From positions 30,770-94,769 of the forward strand of contig NZ_BBOJ01000033.1 of NCBI RefSeq assembly GCF_000974445.1: a stretch of DNA of 64,000 nucleotides. The letters are read 5' to 3'. The DNA is from Lentzea aerocolonigenes. Its GTDB lineage: Bacteria; Actinomycetota; Actinomycetes; Mycobacteriales; Pseudonocardiaceae. Below, in pieces: positions 1-8,842 of the stretch. The notes below the pieces were generated by a model that saw only the letters and a program-made list of their open reading frames with translations, was not told the DNA's origin and made no database searches. Position 1 is the first letter of the stretch. Every line of letters begins with the position of its first letter. A program made the position numbers and the translations under genes.

Positions 1-234
1 TCTCTCGACGACGGACCGGAACAGCACGCGGTCAACGGCGAGATGATGGCCCAGGTCACGCGGCTGCTGCACAAGCTGCCGGCCCGGCAGCGCGAGATCC
101 TCGTGCTGCGGGTCGCTGTCGGACTGTCCGCCGAGGAGGTCGCGCTCGCGGTGGAGTCGACGCCGGGTGCGGTGCGGGTCGCCCAGCACCGCGCGCTCAC
201 CCGGATGCGGGAGATGATCGCGGAAGAGGGCTGA
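1..234 (+). CDS. RNA polymerase sigma factor, C-terminal part (partial)
   Basis: The frame is already open at base 1, so the gene starts before the window and only its last 77 residues are seen. The visible part is sigma region 4 of an extracytoplasmic-function-type factor. It contains LPARQREILVLRVAVGLS, then the helix-turn-helix AEEVALAVESTPGAVRVAQH that contacts the -35 box. The end reads RALTRMREMIAEEG. Its last 38 bases overlap the end of the convergent TetR gene. The regulon and any anti-sigma partner lie outside the window. Confidence 0.88.
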   Translation, partial: SLDDGPEQHAVNGEMMAQVTRLLHKLPARQREILVLRVAVGLSAEEVALAVESTPGAVRVAQHRALTRMREMIAEEG

Positions 235-871
235 GCACGGTCTCGCGCAGGGTCCGCGCCACAAACTCGGTGTAGGCGTCGTCCGGTTTGCCGTCCAGCC
301 GCACGAACCGGACGTAGGTCTCGACGCCGGTGATGACGCAGAACGCTTCGACGAGGTCGTCGAACGGCACGTCCGTGCGCAGCCAGCCGCGTTCGGCGAA
401 GACGCGGAACACGTGCTCGACCTGCCGCCGCAGCTCGGCGAGCAGGTCCGCGTAGTAGCCGCGGAGCTCCTCGTCGCTCTGGGCCGCGCTGGCGACCGCC
501 ACCCAGAGCCCCGCCGAGGGCGCGTTGATCGCGAGCACCGCGGTGCCGATCAACGCGGCGAGCTCAGCGGTGTCGCGCACCCGCAGCATCGCCTTTCCCA
601 GGTCGGTGGCGAACAGGTCGGTCTCGCCCTCGACCCCGAACGACGCGAGCTCCAGCGCGGCCCGCAACAGCGCCGACTTGGGACCGTGGCGCTGCACCGT
701 CTCCACGGACACGCCTGCCTCGGCCGCGAGCTGGGCGAACGTCGTGACCTGGTAGCCCTGCCGGCTGAAGAGCTCCGCCGCGGCACCGACCACTCTCAGT
801 CGCGTCTCGGCTGCCTGGCGTTGTCGCAGCTCGGAGCGGTACCGGCGGGTGGATTCGGTCATGTCCGCCAT
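197..871 (-). CDS. TetR-family transcriptional regulator
   Basis: A protein of about 224 residues. It has an N-terminal TetR DNA-binding domain at about residues 20-65 (RVVGAAAELFSRQGYQVTTF, then the recognition segment AAEAGVSVETVQRHGPKSALL) and a helical ligand-binding C-terminus. The start MADMTESTRR is used; the internal ATG (MTESTRR) three codons later is an alternative. It is divergent from the glycosyltransferase at 949, with 77 bp between them, so it probably represses that gene and itself. The C-terminal coding end overlaps the sigma factor gene by 38 bp on the opposite strand. The ligand is unknown. Confidence 0.88.
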   Translation of the reverse strand: MADMTESTRRYRSELRQRQAAETRLRVVGAAAELFSRQGYQVTTFAQLAAEAGVSVETVQRHGPKSALLRAALELASFGVEGETDLFATDLGKAMLRVRDTAELAALIGTAVLAINAPSAGLWVAVASAAQSDEELRGYYADLLAELRRQVEHVFRVFAERGWLRTDVPFDDLVEAFCVITGVETYVRFVRLDGKPDDAYTEFVARTLRETVLSPLPRSSPASG

Positions 872-948
872 TATTGACTACTACGGCGTACAGGTTAATA
901 CTGCTCGACAGTCTTCAATCTCTCTCCCCAGGTCAGGCGGGTGACGTC
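872..948 (+). promoter_or_regulatory. Divergent promoter region, TetR gene / glycosyltransferase
   Basis: A plausible promoter for the glycosyltransferase is TTGACT (874-879), a 16-bp spacer and TAATAC (896-901). An imperfect inverted repeat (TATTGACT at 872-879 against GGTTAATA at 893-900, 6 of 8 pairs) overlaps both boxes and could be the operator of the adjacent TetR protein. This is a visual reading only. Confidence 0.35.
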
Positions 949-2229
949 ATGGCGTCCCTCATCATCGCGACGGTGCCGGTCCACGGGCACATCACGCCTC
1001 TTCTGGCAGTCGCCCGCTACTTCACCGAGCGGGGCGACCGCGTCCGGTTCATCACCGGTTCCCGTTTCGCCGAGGTGGTGAAGGAGACCGGGGCGGAACA
1101 CGTCGCACTGCCGGAGGAAGCCGACTTCGACGACCGCCAGGACTGGGCGGAGACGTTCCCCGAACGCACGGCGCTGAAGGGGCCGAAGGCCATCGCGTTC
1201 GACCTGGAGAACGTCTTCGTCCGTCCGGGGCGCGCCCACCACGAGGCGATCGAGGCCGCGCAGTCGGCGGAGCCCGCCGACGTCGTGATCACCGAGCCGG
1301 CGTTCCTCGGAGGCGCGTTCCTGCTCGGCCGCCCGCTCGGCGAGCGGCCACCCGTGGTCGTGTGCGGTGTGCTTCCGCTCCCGATCATGAGCCGTGACAC
1401 CGCGCCGTACGGCATGGGCATCACACCGTTGCGCGGACCTCTGGGGCGCCTGCGCAACGCCCTGCTCGGCACCCTCGCCGCGCGCACCGTGTTTCCCGCG
1501 GCCGAGCGGCTGGCCCAGGAGATCAACCAGCGGCTGCACGGGTCCCGGCTGCCGTTCCCGATCATGGACTGGCCGCGGCACGCCGAGGCGATCGTGCAGT
1601 TCACCGTGCCCGAGTTCGAGTACCCGCGGTCCGACGCGCCCGCCTGCCTGCACTTCGCGGGCCCGATCTCCGCCACCGGTTCGCAGGCGCCGTTGCCTCC
1701 CTGGTGGGACGAGCTCGACGGGTCGCGGCCCGTCGTCCACGTCACGCAGGGCACGGCCGCCAACCACGACTACCGGCAGATCATCGGTCCCACTCTCACC
1801 GCGCTCGCCGACGACGACGTGCTCGTCGTCGTGAGCACCGGCGGCCGGCCGGTCTCCGCGCTCCCGCCGTTGCCGTCCAACGCGCGCGCCGCCGAATACC
1901 TGCCGTACGACGAACTCCTGCCCAAGACGCAGGTCTACGTCACCAACGGCGGCTACGGCGGCGTCCAGTACGCCCTGCGCCACGGCGTCCCGATCGTCAC
2001 GAGCGGCGGCAAGGAGGACAAGCCCGAGGTCGCCGGGCGAGTCGCCTGGTCCGGTGTCGGTCGCGCTCTCAAGACCGAGACGCCGTCACCGGCCGACGTG
2101 GGCAAGGCGGTTCGCACCGTGCTCCGCGATCCGCGCTACCGGGACAACGCACAACGCATCGCCGCGAGCATGGAACGGGCGGGAGGACTGCCGCGGCTCG
2201 CCGAGATCGTCGACCACGTCAGCCGCTGA
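949..2229 (+). CDS. MGT-type UDP-glycosyltransferase (GT1 family)
   Basis: A 426-residue family-1 glycosyltransferase that would move a sugar from a nucleotide donor to a small acceptor, as the macrolide glycosyltransferases do. The N-terminus MASLIIATVPVHGHITPLL is the usual acceptor-domain start. The C-terminal donor site is clear near residues 325-360: VTNGGYGGVQYALRHGVPIV followed by DKPEVAGRV. ATG 949 is preferred over the upstream in-frame start at 874 because homologous proteins begin at this beta strand and AGGCGGG precedes it. Being divergent from a TetR gene suggests inducible detoxification or tailoring of an antibiotic-like molecule; that role is inferred. Confidence 0.88.
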   Translation: MASLIIATVPVHGHITPLLAVARYFTERGDRVRFITGSRFAEVVKETGAEHVALPEEADFDDRQDWAETFPERTALKGPKAIAFDLENVFVRPGRAHHEAIEAAQSAEPADVVITEPAFLGGAFLLGRPLGERPPVVVCGVLPLPIMSRDTAPYGMGITPLRGPLGRLRNALLGTLAARTVFPAAERLAQEINQRLHGSRLPFPIMDWPRHAEAIVQFTVPEFEYPRSDAPACLHFAGPISATGSQAPLPPWWDELDGSRPVVHVTQGTAANHDYRQIIGPTLTALADDDVLVVVSTGGRPVSALPPLPSNARAAEYLPYDELLPKTQVYVTNGGYGGVQYALRHGVPIVTSGGKEDKPEVAGRVAWSGVGRALKTETPSPADVGKAVRTVLRDPRYRDNAQRIAASMERAGGLPRLAEIVDHVSR

Positions 2230-2305
2230 CGTTCTTTCTGAGCGGTACCCCTGCGAGGACCGTTTCCAGCGCATGATCACCGGCCGCGGGTGGCAAGGTT
2301 TACGC

Positions 2306-3334
2306 ATGGCTGACCCGGACTACGACGTGCTGCTCACCGGCACCGTCTTCCTCGACATCATCTTCACCGGCCTGCCCCGCCCGCCGGCCGCGGGGACAGA
2401 GGTGTGGGCGGAGGGGCTCGGGTCGTGTCCCGGCGGGATCGCGAACCTCGCGGTGGCGTTGCGGAGGCTGGAGCTGCGCACCGCGCTGGCGGCGGCGTTC
2501 GGCGAGGACGCCTACGGCGACTTCTGCTGGGACGTGCTCGCCGACCAGGAGGGCGTCGACCTCTCCTACTGCCGTCGTTTCTACGGCTGGCACTCGCCCG
2601 TGACTGTATCTATGGCGATGGAACGCGACCGCAGCATGGTCACGCACGGGCACAAGGCTCCCGTCGTCGCGGACGACCTGTTCTGCCCGCCGCCGTCGGC
2701 ACGGGCGTGCTTCGTGCACATCCAGGCCGAGGACGAGCAGTGGGTGCGCACGGCGAAGGAGAACGGCGCGAAGCTCTTCGCCGACATAGGCTGGGACCGC
2801 ACCGGGGCGTGGTCGCCGGAGCTGCTGCGCCGGCTCGACGGTTATGACGTGTTCCTGCCCAACCACGTCGAGGCGCAGGGGTACACCCGCACCGACTCGC
2901 CGGAGGACGCGGCGCGCAAGCTCGCCGAGCACGTGCCCGTGGTGGTCGTCACACGGGGCGGCGGGGGAGCGGTCGCGGTCGACAGCGCGACCGGCGAGGT
3001 CGTGGACGTGCCGGGACTGAACGTGGCGCAGCTCGACGCGACAGGTGCCGGAGACGTGTTTGGCGCGGGGTTCGTGATGGGCACTCTGGCCGGGTGGCCG
3101 CTGGAGCACCGGGTGCGGTTCGCGAACCTGTGCGCCGCGCTGTCCGTGCAACATTTCGGTGGCTCCCTGTCCGCTCCCGGCTGGGGAGACATCGCGGTCT
3201 GGTGGCGGACGGTGAGCAGGCGGCCGGACGAGGAACTGTCGCGTTACGGGTTCCTCGACGACCTGCTGCCCGACCACGCGGGCGTCGAGGTGCGGAGGGC
3301 TAGTCCGACGATCGGCCTGCGGTTGCTCCGGTAG
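2306..3334 (+). CDS. PfkB-family carbohydrate kinase
   Basis: A 342-residue ribokinase/PfkB-type kinase, expected to phosphorylate a sugar or nucleoside with ATP. The glycine-rich substrate motif is at about residues 35-50 (GSCPGGIANLAVAL). The signature LDATGAGDVFGAGF near residue 245 holds the catalytic Asp and the anion hole. Upstream in-frame starts exist (for example ATG 2273), but MADPDYDVLLTGTVFLDI begins at the first beta strand of the fold. It lies 76 bp after the glycosyltransferase and could be cotranscribed with it. The substrate cannot be deduced. Confidence 0.88.
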   Translation: MADPDYDVLLTGTVFLDIIFTGLPRPPAAGTEVWAEGLGSCPGGIANLAVALRRLELRTALAAAFGEDAYGDFCWDVLADQEGVDLSYCRRFYGWHSPVTVSMAMERDRSMVTHGHKAPVVADDLFCPPPSARACFVHIQAEDEQWVRTAKENGAKLFADIGWDRTGAWSPELLRRLDGYDVFLPNHVEAQGYTRTDSPEDAARKLAEHVPVVVVTRGGGGAVAVDSATGEVVDVPGLNVAQLDATGAGDVFGAGFVMGTLAGWPLEHRVRFANLCAALSVQHFGGSLSAPGWGDIAVWWRTVSRRPDEELSRYGFLDDLLPDHAGVEVRRASPTIGLRLLR

Positions 3335-3432
3335 GTTGAAAAGAGTCGATCAGCGGACGCAACCTCACGGGCCTCCCGCGCGACTTAATACGTAGAGCCT
3401 CTCTGGGGATGTTGTTCGGAAGGAGTTGCGGG

Positions 3433-5550
3433 TTGTTCGCCGCACGCGCGTCAGGCTTGGTCAAGTTGCTGGGGTTGTGCCTGACGGCGGGTGTGCTCCT
3501 CGCCGCGATGGTGTTCCCGTTCGTCGGAGGTCTGGGGCTCGCGTCGAACCGCGCCGCCGACACCGTCGACCAGACGTCCGGTGACCTCGCGAAGGGCGAG
3601 CTGCCGCTCGTCACGACCATCGAGGACATGAACGGCCAGCCGATCGCCTACCTGTACGACCAGTACCGCATTCCACTGGAGTCCAACCAGATCTCGGACA
3701 CCATGAAGGGTGCGATCCTCGCGATCGAGGACAAGCGGTTCTACGACCACCGCGGCGTCGACTGGCAGGGCATCGCCCGTGCCGCCGCCAAGGCCGGTGT
3801 GGACGGTGGGGCGACGCAGGGCGCGTCGACGCTCACCCAGCAGTACGTGAAGAACTACATGGCGTTCGTGCTCGGCGCCGACAACGAGCAGGAGGCCTGG
3901 GAGAAGGCCACCGAGGCGACCATCGGCCGCAAGATGCGCGAGGCGCGCGTCGCGTTGCAGCTCGAGCAGCAGATGAGCAAGGAAGAGATCCTCACCGGCT
4001 ACCTCAACATCGTGCCGCTGGGCAACCAGACCTACGGCGTCGGCGCGGCGGCCAAGGCGTACTTCAACACGACCGCCGACAAGCTGACCGTCCCGCAGGC
4101 CGCGCTGCTCGCCGCGATCGCGAACCGGCCGTCGTCGCTCAACCCCGGTGCCTCCCCGGACAAGGCGCTGGAGCGTCGCAACATCGTCATCGACAAGATG
4201 CGCGAGAACGGCGCGTTCGGCACCGACCAGACCGAGGCTCAGAAGAAGGCCGAGGAGTTCAAGGCCGCGCCGCTGGGCGTCGTCGAGGACCTGCAGATCC
4301 TGCCCAAGGGCTGCGTCGGCGCGGGCAACGGCCCGATCTACGGCTTCTTCTGCTCCTACCTGCTCGACTACCTCCGCGAGAACGGCATCACCGACAAGCA
4401 GTTGCAGCGCGGCGGCCTCACCATCAAGACCACGATGGACCCGAAGGCCACCGCGGCCGCGAAGGCGTCGGCCGAGCAGCAGGTGCCGAAGACCCAGAAC
4501 GGCATCTCGAACGTCATGTCCGTCGTCGAGCCGGGCAAGGACAAGCACAAGGTGCGCGCGCTCGTCGCCTCCCGCGACTACGGCAACAACGCCGAGCTCG
4601 GCCAGGTCGCCCGCCCCGTGCCCGCCGAGGTCCTCCCGTTCGGCCCCGGCTCGGTGAACAAGGTCTTCACCGCCGCCGCGGCCCTGGAGAAGAAGGTCAT
4701 CGGCATCGACAAGGAGATGTCGGTTCCCGCCACCTACTACTCCCGCGTCTACCCGAACGGCGGCGCGCCGTGGAAGGTGGAGAACGCCGGCAAGTACAAC
4801 GACAAGATGTCGCTGACGCAGGCGCTCGCGACCTCCCCGAACACCGGCTTCGTGATCCTGCAGGAGAAGACCGGACTCGACAGCGTCGTGGACATGGCCT
4901 ACCGCCTGGGCATGCGCGAAACCCTTCAGGGCGTGAACCGCTCGGGCGAGCCGCTGAAGGCCGACAAGTCGAACGGCCCGTCGCAGGGCGACTGGACGAA
5001 GCAGAACAACGCGGGCTCCTACACCCTCGGCCCCGGCGCGACGAGCGTCCTGGAACTGGCGAACGTGGCCGCGACCATCGTCTCCGGCGGCACCTGGTGC
5101 CCGCCGACCCCGGTGGAGAAGGTCATCGACCGCTACGGCAAGGAGCTCCCGCTCAAGGAGAAGCCCTGCGAGCAGGCCGTGAACACCGACCTGGCCAACT
5201 CCCTGGCCCAGGGCATGTCCCACGACACGACCGGTACGGGCACCGCCGCCGCAGCCGCCTCCGCCTCGGGCTGGAACCGCCCGGCGATCGGCAAGACCGG
5301 CACCACCGAGGAGCACAAGTCGGTGGCGTTCATGGCCGCGACCCCGCAGTACGCGGGCGCCGTGATGACCTACGCGGACGGCAACCGCCCCGAGGTGATC
5401 TGCGCGAACCCGATCCGCTTCTGCCCCGGCAGCTCGCAGGGCGTCTTCGGTGGCCAGGTGGCCGCGCCGACGTGGTTCAACGCGATGAAGGTGATCCACG
5501 AGGGTCTGCCGGTGGCCCCGCTGCCACCCGCCGCACCGCAGTACAAGTAG
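3433..5550 (+). CDS. Class A penicillin-binding protein (transglycosylase/transpeptidase)
   Basis: A bifunctional peptidoglycan synthase of about 705 residues, anchored by an N-terminal membrane helix (LVKLLGLCLTAGVLLAAMVF). The glycosyltransferase motifs are all present: AIEDKRFYDHRG with the catalytic Glu, GASTLTQQY, RKMREARVALQLE and KEEILTGYLN. The transpeptidase has the SxxK serine (SVNK), SPN and GKTGTTEEHKS. The start is a decision: ATG 3409 has no good ribosome site, while in-frame TTG 3433 lies 7 nt after GGAAGGAG (3418-3425), so TTG is chosen. All catalytic residues are intact. A strong terminator follows. Confidence 0.93.
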   Translation: MFAARASGLVKLLGLCLTAGVLLAAMVFPFVGGLGLASNRAADTVDQTSGDLAKGELPLVTTIEDMNGQPIAYLYDQYRIPLESNQISDTMKGAILAIEDKRFYDHRGVDWQGIARAAAKAGVDGGATQGASTLTQQYVKNYMAFVLGADNEQEAWEKATEATIGRKMREARVALQLEQQMSKEEILTGYLNIVPLGNQTYGVGAAAKAYFNTTADKLTVPQAALLAAIANRPSSLNPGASPDKALERRNIVIDKMRENGAFGTDQTEAQKKAEEFKAAPLGVVEDLQILPKGCVGAGNGPIYGFFCSYLLDYLRENGITDKQLQRGGLTIKTTMDPKATAAAKASAEQQVPKTQNGISNVMSVVEPGKDKHKVRALVASRDYGNNAELGQVARPVPAEVLPFGPGSVNKVFTAAAALEKKVIGIDKEMSVPATYYSRVYPNGGAPWKVENAGKYNDKMSLTQALATSPNTGFVILQEKTGLDSVVDMAYRLGMRETLQGVNRSGEPLKADKSNGPSQGDWTKQNNAGSYTLGPGATSVLELANVAATIVSGGTWCPPTPVEKVIDRYGKELPLKEKPCEQAVNTDLANSLAQGMSHDTTGTGTAAAAASASGWNRPAIGKTGTTEEHKSVAFMAATPQYAGAVMTYADGNRPEVICANPIRFCPGSSQGVFGGQVAAPTWFNAMKVIHEGLPVAPLPPAAPQYK

Positions 5551-5565
5551 TCGCTCAGCCGGCTC

Positions 5566-5607
5566 AGGGCCGTCGGACGCCAGGTGCGTCCGGCGGCCCT
5601 TTGCTTT
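5566..5607 (+). terminator. Rho-independent terminator after the penicillin-binding protein gene
   Basis: A 15-bp stem (5566-5580 pairing with 5586-5600, one G-T type mismatch) with a 5-nt loop CAGGT is followed by TTTGCTTT. It lies 15 bp after the stop codon. Confidence 0.85.
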
Positions 5608-6036
5608 GGGGGCGCGTTGGTGACCCCTCCGCTGGAACCAGCGCGGTACCGACAGCCGGCCGCGAGCACGCGCGGTGACTGTCCCCGCGTGAGCTCCGCG
5701 TCAAACCCCGCCGTGAGCCTTTCACGATAAAGCGACTGACCAGTGCAAATACCAAGACCGGGATTGGTCTGAAACGCCTTGACCAAGGCATCCACCGCTT
5801 CGCTACGCAGCGTTAGCGCGAGTGGGCCTTGTCACCTAAATGCCCACATGGCTTGCTCCTGTCGGTGACGCGAGGTTACGTTCTCCGCCGCATGTCACGG
5901 TTCGATAACCGCAAGGACACGGATCACCCCCCGAAGCGGTCCAGTCCACCACCGGGCCCCCCGAAGCCCGCAGCCAGGCCCCCCGACGCCAGGCGAAGCG
6001 CGGTTGCCGAACTCCCCCGAGTGCATGGAGGCAGGT
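5608..6036. other. Intergenic leader of the M23 peptidase gene, no gene seen
   Basis: No convincing reading frame. A short hairpin (AGACC at 5755-5759 with GGTCT at 5766-5770) has no T-run. M23 peptidase leaders in actinobacteria can carry a cyclic di-AMP riboswitch, but the conserved boxes of that class are not seen here. The 3' end carries the GGAGG (6027-6031) that sets the start of the next gene. The long leader could still be regulatory. Confidence 0.4.
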
Positions 6037-6825
6037 TTGGCACGGCATCGAGCGAAGGACGCCCTGGTCGACGTGATCGCCAGAGTGGACCTGGACCGCA
6101 AGAAGGCCGTTGCGGCGGTTGTCGCCGCGGGTGCCCTCGCCGGCGCCGGTTTCGCAGGAGCGATGACCACCGTCGCGCCCGTCGACCGCATCGTCCCCGT
6201 GGCGGCGACCAAGGACCTCGCGGCGGCCATGACCGCTCAGGCTCAGCCGCAGGGCATTCAGACGGTTCACTCGCTGGACACCAGTGCCGAGACGCGCAAG
6301 CTGCTGCAGGCCGAGCAGATCCAGGCGCAGTTCCACGTCTCCGAGGCGCTCAAGTCCGCCGAGGGCGCTTACGTCAAGCGTCAGGAGGCCGCCAAGGCCG
6401 AGCAGGCCCGCATCGCCGCCGAGGAGGAGGCGAAGCGGCCGAAGTGCGTGCGGCCCGCGCAGGGGACGTTCACGTCCGGGTTCGGTGCCCGCTGGGGTAC
6501 GAGCCACAACGGTGTCGACATCGCCAACGCCATCGGCACGCCGATCGTGGCCGCCATGGACGGCACGGTGATCGAGGCCGGGCCCGCGTCCGGGTTCGGG
6601 CTGTGGGTGCGCGTGCAGCACGAGGACGGCACGATCACCGTCTACGGCCACATGAACACCATCGACGTGCCGCAGGGTGCGAAGGTCAAGGCCGGGCAGC
6701 AGATCGCGACGATCGGCAACCGCGGCCAGTCGACCGGGCCGCACCTGCACTTCGAGGTGTGGGTCGGTGGCTCGCAGAAGATCAACCCGGTGGGCTGGCT
6801 CGCCGAGCGCGGTGTGACGCTCTGA
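6037..6825 (+). CDS. Secreted or membrane-anchored M23 (LytM-type) metallopeptidase
   Basis: A protein of about 262 residues that should cleave peptidoglycan cross-bridges outside the membrane. It has a short basic N-terminus, one hydrophobic segment (AVAAVVAAGALAGAGFAGAM), a charged helical stretch rich in Ala, Glu and Lys at about residues 85-135, and a C-terminal M23 domain. The zinc ligands are present: HNGVD in SGFGARWGTSHNGVD and HLHFEVW. In-frame starts are TTG 6004, ATG 6025 and TTG 6037. The last is preferred because GGAGG ends 5 nt before it, giving LARHRAKDALVDV. The domain looks catalytically complete. Confidence 0.87.
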   Translation: MARHRAKDALVDVIARVDLDRKKAVAAVVAAGALAGAGFAGAMTTVAPVDRIVPVAATKDLAAAMTAQAQPQGIQTVHSLDTSAETRKLLQAEQIQAQFHVSEALKSAEGAYVKRQEAAKAEQARIAAEEEAKRPKCVRPAQGTFTSGFGARWGTSHNGVDIANAIGTPIVAAMDGTVIEAGPASGFGLWVRVQHEDGTITVYGHMNTIDVPQGAKVKAGQQIATIGNRGQSTGPHLHFEVWVGGSQKINPVGWLAERGVTL

Positions 6826-7330
6826 GCGTCCCGCGGTGTGGTGCGCCCGATCGGGTTAACCGCAGCATTTCCCACGCCTCTGTGGTGACGCAAGGCGATG
6901 TGACGCCGGCGAGCTGATGGCGTTCGCGGCGGCGGAGGTGGCGTCCTTCGAGAAGGTGCGCCAGGTTGTTCTCGTGCAACAGATGTCGAGTACCCCAACC
7001 GGCGACGTCCTCCGCCGCTGTGTGCCGCGCGGCGCCTCGATCGCCGTGATCCGCGCCGGCAAAAGATCTCCGAGTGGGCGAGATCTCAGTGCGGCACGGG
7101 CAGGTTCACCCCGGTGGAGCAGCCGGCCGCTCTTTTGGCTCGAATCGTGAGCGGAGAGTTCGATCACGCAGAACGACGGCTGACAAAGGGTTTCACTGTC
7201 AACGGGCAACAGGTACCGCCGCGCGTGTCAGCGAGGACAAGATATCTGTTCTGGTAGTGCGTAAGGCCCTTCCTCGCCGACAGGTCAACGGGGATCGTCG
7301 CGAGAGGCTCCCCGAGTCCCAGGAGGCGTC
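6826..7330. other. 505-bp intergenic region, no recognised feature
   Basis: Short open frames here (for example 6917-7150 on the plus strand) show no domain and no convincing ribosome site. The only clear signal is AGGAGG at 7321-7326, which belongs to the next gene. A promoter for the lyase operon must lie here but I cannot place it. Confidence 0.4.
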
Positions 7331-8842
7331 GTGCCTGTCGGAACATCCTCTGCTGCCTTGAACCTCGCCGCGGCCCTCGAACCAGCGCACCTCGAACTGG
7401 CCCGCGGCCCCCTGTCCGTCCAGATGCCCGCCGACGTGCGAGAGCGGGTCGCGCGCTGCCGCGAGTTCGTGCTCCAGGTCAGCGGCTCCGGGCGCGAGAT
7501 CTACGGTGTCACAACGGGTTTCGGCCCGCTCGTCGAGTTCGCCGGCCGCGCGGACGGCGCCGGTCAGAGCGACAACACGATCATCCACCACATCGTCGGC
7601 CACGGTGAGCTGATGCCGCCCGCTGTCGCCCGCGCGGCCGTGCTGGCACGGCTGTACTCGTTGGCGCAGGGGCGATCCGGCGTGTCCGAGCACGTCGTCG
7701 AGTCGCTGATCGCCGTGCTGGACACCGAATTCGCTCCCGCGGTGCCACGTCTGGGTTCCGTCGGCGCGAGTGGTGACCTCCAGCCGCTCGCCTACGTCGC
7801 ACATGCGTTGCGGGGCAACGGGAACGCGTTCTTCCGCGGCGAGCTCCTGCCGGCCGCCGAGGCGCTTGGCCGGGCCGGACTGCGCAGGATCGAGCTCGAC
7901 GGGCGCGACGCGCTCGCGTTGGTCAACGGCGTCTCGGTGACCGCCGCGGCGCTCGGACTCGCTGTCGCGCAGGCGGTTCGCGCGCGCCGCACCGCGGAGT
8001 TGTTGTCCGCCTTGATGACCGACGTCCTGGGCTGCGGCACCGAGTTCACGTCGGTCGGGCTGCTCGCGGCGTTCGGCCACCCGGACGTGGCGGACACCGG
8101 TGCCGCGCTGCGGACCTGGCTCTCGGGCAGCGCGCCGTCCGGTGAACGGCCGTTGCAGGAGGCCTACAGCATCCGTTGCACGCCACAGCTGATCGGTGCG
8201 GCGCGCACGAGCGTGCGGCACGCGGAGGAGGTGGTGTGCCGCGACCTCAACGGTGTGAGCGACAACCCGTTGTTCTTCCCGGAGGCCGGGGAGGTCGTGC
8301 ACGGCGGCAACTTCTTCGGCCAGCCGAGCGCCTTCGCGGCCGACCAGCTCAACGTCGCGCTGGTGCAGCTGGGCAACCTGGCCGAACGCCAGCTCGACCT
8401 GCTGGTCGACCCGCACCGCACCAACGGGCTGGCGCCGATGCTCAGCCCCGCACCCGGCCGGCACCACGCGTTGCAGGGCGTGCAGCTCTGCACGACCGCC
8501 ACCGTCGCCGCGATGCGCCGCGCCGCCGCCCCCGCCTCGGTGCAGAGCCTGCCGACGAACCTGCACAACCAGGACGTCGTCCCGTTCGGCACCCAGGCCG
8601 CGTTCACCGCGCTCGACCAGGCGACGCTCCTGCGCTACCTGCACGCGGGGCTCGCGATCGGGCTGCGCCAGGCGGTGCACGTCGGCGCGCGCCGTCCTCG
8701 GGCACCGCGGCTCGCGGAGGTGTTCGACCGGATAGCCGCCGAAGTGCCACCGGTTGTGGAAGATCGGCCACTTGACACCGATCTCCGCGCCGCCGCCGAC
8801 CTCCTCGACACCATTGCGTCCGAAGTGGAGGGTGCGCGATGA
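7331..8842 (+). CDS. MIO-dependent aromatic amino acid ammonia-lyase or aminomutase
   Basis: A 503-residue enzyme of the histidine/phenylalanine/tyrosine ammonia-lyase family. These use an autocatalytic methylidene-imidazolone formed from Ala-Ser-Gly, here in GSVGASGDLQPLAY near residue 142-150. The catalytic Tyr loop is EIYGVTTGFGPL, and the family segments SIRCTPQ and DNPLFFPE are present. The substrate-selecting loop reads DNTIIHHIVGHGE, close to the Ser-His of histidine lyases but not identical, and the later motif is NQDVVPFGTQAA. Substrate, and lyase versus 2,3-aminomutase, are therefore open. GTG start with AGGAGG 4 nt upstream. Its stop overlaps the next ATG (ATGA). Confidence 0.9.
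   Translation: MPVGTSSAALNLAAALEPAHLELARGPLSVQMPADVRERVARCREFVLQVSGSGREIYGVTTGFGPLVEFAGRADGAGQSDNTIIHHIVGHGELMPPAVARAAVLARLYSLAQGRSGVSEHVVESLIAVLDTEFAPAVPRLGSVGASGDLQPLAYVAHALRGNGNAFFRGELLPAAEALGRAGLRRIELDGRDALALVNGVSVTAAALGLAVAQAVRARRTAELLSALMTDVLGCGTEFTSVGLLAAFGHPDVADTGAALRTWLSGSAPSGERPLQEAYSIRCTPQLIGAARTSVRHAEEVVCRDLNGVSDNPLFFPEAGEVVHGGNFFGQPSAFAADQLNVALVQLGNLAERQLDLLVDPHRTNGLAPMLSPAPGRHHALQGVQLCTTATVAAMRRAAAPASVQSLPTNLHNQDVVPFGTQAAFTALDQATLLRYLHAGLAIGLRQAVHVGARRPRAPRLAEVFDRIAAEVPPVVEDRPLDTDLRAAADLLDTIASEVEGAR

Noticed and set aside
5640..6036. Cyclic di-AMP riboswitch in the M23 peptidase leader
   Set aside because: The gene family and long leader fit, and GGTTGCCGAA occurs at 6002, but the other conserved boxes (a GGGGTGAATC-like segment and the 3' GTCAGCTAACC-type segment) are missing and the match lies too close to the start codon.
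6917..7150. 77-residue plus-strand ORF in the gap before the lyase
   Set aside because: Composition is low-information, with no domain and no ribosome site; the frame is probably random.
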